A stretch of 9,045 nucleotides of DNA from CAZBWE01 sp964495465 (GTDB taxonomy: Bacteria; Planctomycetota; Phycisphaerae; Sedimentisphaerales; Anaerobacaceae): positions 1 to 9,045 of the forward strand of contig CAZBWE010000086.1 of the NCBI GenBank assembly GCA_964495465.1, given 5' to 3'. The notes beneath the pieces were generated by a model. It had not been told where the DNA came from, searched no databases, and was given only the letters and a program-made list of their open reading frames with translations. The number at the start of each line of letters is the position of its first letter. The first letter of the stretch is position 1. The translations under genes were made by a program, and so were the position numbers. Below, one piece after another: positions 5,897 to 9,045 of this stretch.

Positions 5897-7879
5897 ATGA
5901 AGCTAAAATCAAAATTGACTATAATTGTTATTCTTGGGGCAATATGCTTATTAGCCGGACCGACAAGTGCCAAACGATATATGGAATACCTGGACCGAGG
6001 TATGACCGTTCTGAATCTTGGCAGCGGAAAAGTGTATGTCGGCTGGCGGATGTTCGGAACAGACCCGTGCGATATCGGCTTCAATATTTATCGTAATTCG
6101 GTGAAATTAAACTCCAGCCCTGTCATGACAAGCACCAACTGGCTGGATACAGGGGTAAACCTTAGCCAAGCGAATACGTATCTGATTCGTCCCGTCATAG
6201 ACGGTCAAGAACAACCACAAGATACCGCGTTTACACTGCCCGCTTATGCGCCGCTGGCATACGATACACCGGACCCGTATGGCTTCAATCCCGCCAAGCA
6301 TCTGGCTATCCCATTTGCAGACAGCATTGACAAAGTGGCGGTTGGCGACCTTAATGGAGACGGTAAATACGACTACATAATCAAACACCCTCAGGGGGTA
6401 TTTGACCCCGGCAAGAAAGTAACACCTCATACAGAGACCTTTAAGATTGCGGCCTATAACAGCGACGGCACGTTTATGTGGGAGGTTGACCTCTGGTGGA
6501 ATATCGTCCTGGGAATCTGGTGGTCGCCCGTAATTGTCTATGACCTTAACAGCGACGGCAAAGCGGAGGTTGTTGCAAAGACCGCTCCTACCGATGTGGA
6601 TTACCGCAATGAGGACGGCCGGGTTCTAACCGGGCCGGAGTGGTTCACTGTTTTTGACGGTGAAACCGGCGAAGAACTCGCCAGAGAGGATTGGATCCCG
6701 CGCGGCAACATTAGTGACTGGGGAGATAGCTATGGCAATCGTGTCAATCGAAATATGATGGCAGTTGCATATCTCGACGGCGTTCGGCCCAGCTTGATTA
6801 TCTTCCGAGGTATTTACGAAAAAATGGTGGCTCAGGCCTGGAACTTCAACCAGGATAATACGTTAGAGTTTTTATGGGAATGGAACAGAGCTAATGACGC
6901 CGGAGGCGGCTTCCACAGCATCCACGTCGGTGATATCGATGGTGACGGCAAGGATGAAATTCTCAACGGCAGTATTGCAATCGATGATGATGGCACAACG
7001 ATGTGGGATACCCAAGAAGGCCACGGTGATAGATTCTATCTGTCTGACATAGACCCTGACCTGGCCGGACTGGAAGTCTTTTATATTCAGGAAGCTCCAG
7101 GTGTCTATGAGAATCCGCTACATCTCACCGATGCCGCCACAGGCGCCCTTATATGGGGCTATGGAGATGACAGCTATGGCGATGTCGGCAGAGGGCTGGT
7201 TGGCGATATCGACCCGACCCACAGAGGCATGGAATGCTGGTCTGCGAACACTGCGGCCGGATTGTTAAGCAGCGAGGGGGTGCGAATCAATGAGCGTCCA
7301 TCATACGCTAATACCTTTGTTTGCGACCGTTCCGTCTGGTGGGATGATGACTTGCTGCGTGAGCTGACCCAGGAAGGTCGGCTGCTCAAATTCAACTATA
7401 ATCTGACAGATGGTTCTTGTCAGAGAATAGGCACTTGTGGCGGCGAAGTCATGCTTACAGGTGATGTTATCGGGGACTGGCGCGAAGAGATTATCTCCCT
7501 GCACAACGGTGAATTCAGGGTCTATACCCCTATGATAGTAACCCCCCACCGCTTCTATACCTTTATGCATGACCCGATTTACAGGATTGATGTTTCGAGT
7601 TCGAGCGTTGGATACCCACAGTCTGCTTACACCAGCTTTTATATGGGTGACGGCATGGCGCCACCGCCGCAACCCCAGATAAAATTAGCAGGACACTGGA
7701 TATACGGCGATTTCACAGGTGATAATATAGTAAATAATGAAGACCTGCCTTACCTGCTTGAACTATGGCTGGTAGATGATTGCAATGAGACCGCTGAGCT
7801 GGATTTGAACGGCGATTGCATAATCAATTCCTACGAATTCTCCGTTTTGGCCGAGAACTGGCTTGAGGGGACTGAATAA
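5897..7879 (+). CDS. Divergent PL11-family rhamnogalacturonan lyase-like protein with dockerin-like tail
   Basis: 660 residues; ATG 5897 follows a GGAAAGG Shine-Dalgarno-like site by ten nt and opens a signal peptide (1-25, cleavage probably TSA/K). A PL11 N-terminal beta domain starts at KRYMEYLDRG (26-35) with YVGWRMFGTD (47-56). The propeller runs from about 148 to 590 with D-x-N/D-G-D-G loops (151-156, 346-351), GPEWFTVFDG (246-255), DWGDSYGNRV (274-283), VWWDDDLLREL (480-490), GDWREE (526-531) and MHDPIYRI (557-564). The dockerin-like pair fills 601-660. Compared with its two neighbours it lacks several PL11 signatures: GGGFHSI (336-342) stands for GQGNHNL, GIWWSPV (206-212) for GAHYTQF, KTAPTDVDYR (228-237) omits the KTADGT...IGD segment, and VSSSSVGYPQSAY (566-578) replaces AWQN..YNQPPH. 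The fold is almost certainly PL11-like; substrate or cutting mode may differ, and activity is unproven. It is flanked by PL11 genes 119 and 130 nt away. Confidence 0.85.
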   Translation: MKLKSKLTIIVILGAICLLAGPTSAKRYMEYLDRGMTVLNLGSGKVYVGWRMFGTDPCDIGFNIYRNSVKLNSSPVMTSTNWLDTGVNLSQANTYLIRPVIDGQEQPQDTAFTLPAYAPLAYDTPDPYGFNPAKHLAIPFADSIDKVAVGDLNGDGKYDYIIKHPQGVFDPGKKVTPHTETFKIAAYNSDGTFMWEVDLWWNIVLGIWWSPVIVYDLNSDGKAEVVAKTAPTDVDYRNEDGRVLTGPEWFTVFDGETGEELAREDWIPRGNISDWGDSYGNRVNRNMMAVAYLDGVRPSLIIFRGIYEKMVAQAWNFNQDNTLEFLWEWNRANDAGGGFHSIHVGDIDGDGKDEILNGSIAIDDDGTTMWDTQEGHGDRFYLSDIDPDLAGLEVFYIQEAPGVYENPLHLTDAATGALIWGYGDDSYGDVGRGLVGDIDPTHRGMECWSANTAAGLLSSEGVRINERPSYANTFVCDRSVWWDDDLLRELTQEGRLLKFNYNLTDGSCQRIGTCGGEVMLTGDVIGDWREEIISLHNGEFRVYTPMIVTPHRFYTFMHDPIYRIDVSSSSVGYPQSAYTSFYMGDGMAPPPQPQIKLAGHWIYGDFTGDNIVNNEDLPYLLELWLVDDCNETAELDLNGDCIINSYEFSVLAENWLEGTE

Positions 7880-7946
7880 TTTATAAGTAAAATTACCTAC
7901 AAATGGGGGCTTTGTACTTGTAAAAACAAGGAAAATATGATAAAAT
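7697..7946 (+). repeat. Duplicated tail-plus-promoter block, copy 2
   Basis: Counterpart of 5595-5844. Stop codon, -35 and -10 all fall at exactly +2102 nt relative to copy 1. After the -10 box the two leaders diverge and differ by 11 nt in length, then similarity returns in the signal-peptide codons of the following lyase. Confidence 0.8.
7918..7946 (+). promoter_or_regulatory. Promoter of the third PL11 gene
   Basis: TTGTAA (7918-7923), 17 nt, TAAAAT (7941-7946), in a context aligned base for base with the second lyase promoter. Predicted leader of about 57 nt to ATG 8010. Confidence 0.68.
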
Positions 7947-7970
7947 GAATAGGGTTAGTCTGTCGTTACA

Positions 7971-7989
7971 GGATTTTTTACCTAAATCC
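7971..7989 (+). promoter_or_regulatory. Small hairpin in the third PL11 leader
   Basis: GGATTT (7971-7976) pairs with AAATCC (7984-7989) around a 7-nt loop, immediately before the GGAAAGG ribosome binding site at 7993-7999. No equivalent is seen in the second lyase leader, where this part of the sequence differs. It could affect translation or be chance. Confidence 0.3.
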
Positions 7990-8009
7990 AAAGGAAAGGC
8001 ATAGATGGT

Positions 8010-9045
8010 ATGAAGCAAAAGACAAAACTAACTATGACAATTGTGCTTGGAATGATATTTTTGTTTACCGGCTCGGTCAATGCGAAGCGGTATATGGAAT
8101 ATCTTGACCGAGGTGTGGTCGCAATCTACATAATCGACGAAGAAGTGTACGTCGGATGGCGCATGCTGGGGACTGACCCGGACGACATTGCCTTCAACCT
8201 GTACCGAAACGATACCAAGGTAAACAGTGAGCCCATAACCAATAGCACCAACTACATAGATAATAACGGAAGCACCAGCGCCATTTACTACGTTCGTGCT
8301 GTTATTAATGGCCAGGAACTGGGGCCTTCCAAATCAGCAGCAGTTTGGAGTCAGCAATACCACACCATCTCCCTTCAGGTACCAGCCGGCCCATACGTGA
8401 GCTCCAGCGGTTATACCCCCGGTGACGCTTCCGCCGGCGACCTCGATGGTGACGGTGAGTATGAAATTGTGCTTAAATGGGAGGACAATCCCAAGGATAA
8501 TTCGCAGAGCGATTATACTAATTCACCGATACTCGACGCCTACGAACTGGACGGCACGTTACTATGGCGAATTGATTTGGGGATAAACATCCGTGAAGGA
8601 GCACACTATACACAGTTTATGGTTTATGATTTGGATAGTGACGGCCGGGCTGAGGTTGCCTGCAAAACAGCAGACGGGACGGTTGACGGAGTGGGCAATG
8701 TAATCGGCGACCCTTATGCGGATTACCGCAATTCATCCGGCTATATACTGTCAGGGCCGGAGTATCTTACCGTATTTGACGGCAAGACCGGTGCCGCACT
8801 GGCCACAACCGACTATATACCTCCCAGAGGCAATGTCTGCGACTGGGGTGACTGCTACGGCAACAGAGTTGACCGCTTCCTTGCCTGCATTGCTTACCTT
8901 GACGGGGAAAGGCCGAGCTTAGTTATGTGCCGAGGTTATTATACCAGGACAGTGCTGGCGGCATGGAACTGGAGAGACGGCGAACTTACACACGTATGGA
9001 CCTTTGACAGCGATGACGGCACTCCCGGTAACTACGACTACAGAG
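8010..9045 (+). CDS. PL11 rhamnogalacturonan lyase, YesW/YesX type (3' end outside the window)
   Basis: 345 complete codons are visible and the frame runs off the right edge. ATG 8010 lies ten nt after GGAAAGG; an ATG at 8005 hits a stop after one codon. Residues 1-25 are a signal peptide (cleavage probably VNA/K). The PL11 N-terminal beta domain starts at KRYMEYLDRG (26-35). The propeller begins near 138 with GDLDGDGEYEIVLKW (143-157) and carries the classic signatures GAHYTQFMVYDLD (197-209), CKTADGTVDG (218-227), IGDPYADYRNSSGY (232-245), GPEYLTVFDG (249-258), PPRGNVCDWGD (271-281), GNRVDRFL (284-291) and CRGYYTRTV (307-315). These match the Bacillus YesW/YesX style much better than the two upstream copies. 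About 250 residues of the propeller, and perhaps a dockerin-like tail like its neighbours, are missing. Expected role: cutting rhamnogalacturonan I; endo or exo mode cannot be judged from this part. Confidence 0.9.
   Translation, partial: MKQKTKLTMTIVLGMIFLFTGSVNAKRYMEYLDRGVVAIYIIDEEVYVGWRMLGTDPDDIAFNLYRNDTKVNSEPITNSTNYIDNNGSTSAIYYVRAVINGQELGPSKSAAVWSQQYHTISLQVPAGPYVSSSGYTPGDASAGDLDGDGEYEIVLKWEDNPKDNSQSDYTNSPILDAYELDGTLLWRIDLGINIREGAHYTQFMVYDLDSDGRAEVACKTADGTVDGVGNVIGDPYADYRNSSGYILSGPEYLTVFDGKTGAALATTDYIPPRGNVCDWGDCYGNRVDRFLACIAYLDGERPSLVMCRGYYTRTVLAAWNWRDGELTHVWTFDSDDGTPGNYDYR

Noticed and set aside
4156..7000. Many short direct repeats such as GACGGCGAC
   Set aside because: They are codons of the repeated D-x-D-G-D-G calcium loops of the PL11 propellers, not a DNA repeat or CRISPR array.
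8716..8922. 68-codon + strand frame inside the third PL11 gene
   Set aside because: The PL11 frame runs through it uninterrupted with conserved motifs on both sides.

Overview
The window looks like part of a polysaccharide-degradation locus of a Planctomycetota bacterium, most likely class Phycisphaerae. The signs are duplicated dockerin-like C-terminal tails of the form D-x-N/D-x-D...NWLE, a PEP-CTERM sorting signal with a lone carbohydrate-binding-type domain, Sec signal peptides on every complete gene, and several secreted pectin lyases side by side. This taxonomic call is inferred from protein style, not from a marker gene. All five genes are on the + strand.

Layout: (1) 1-1116 is the 3' end of a large secreted protein with a beta-sandwich module, half a dockerin-like unit, a CBM6/35-like module and a second half dockerin-like unit. 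It is closed by a strong intrinsic terminator at 1164-1205. (2) 1206-1758 is AT-rich and non-coding, with a good sigma-70-type promoter at 1441-1470 and a leader of about 280 nt containing several hairpins. (3) 1759-2517 encodes a 252-residue exported protein with a DNRLRE/CBM96-like domain and a PEP-CTERM tail, followed by a terminator at 2548-2581. (4) 2817-5777, 5897-7879 and 8010-9045 (running off the edge) are three consecutive family PL11 rhamnogalacturonan lyases. The first is fused to an N-terminal beta-solenoid-like region and an FN3-like domain. The second is a divergent PL11 lacking several signature motifs. The third is close to the classic YesW/YesX type.

Together the three lyases point to breakdown of the rhamnogalacturonan-I backbone of pectin outside the cytoplasm. 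The CBM-bearing proteins probably help with substrate binding or surface display. Each PL11 gene has its own promoter of nearly the same design: TTGAGA, TTGAAC or TTGTAA, then exactly 17 nt, then TAAAAT. No terminator is visible between the lyase genes, so read-through is also possible. The tail of lyase 1 plus the following promoter aligns without gaps, at a constant offset of 2102 nt, to the tail of lyase 2 plus the next promoter, although the catalytic bodies are far less alike.

Most notable are the divergent middle lyase, the mosaic duplication of tails and promoters, the solenoid-FN3-PL11-dockerin fusion, the long structured leader of the PEP-CTERM gene, and the split dockerin-like unit in the first gene. 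I see no CRISPR array, tRNA, rRNA, insertion sequence or defence gene.
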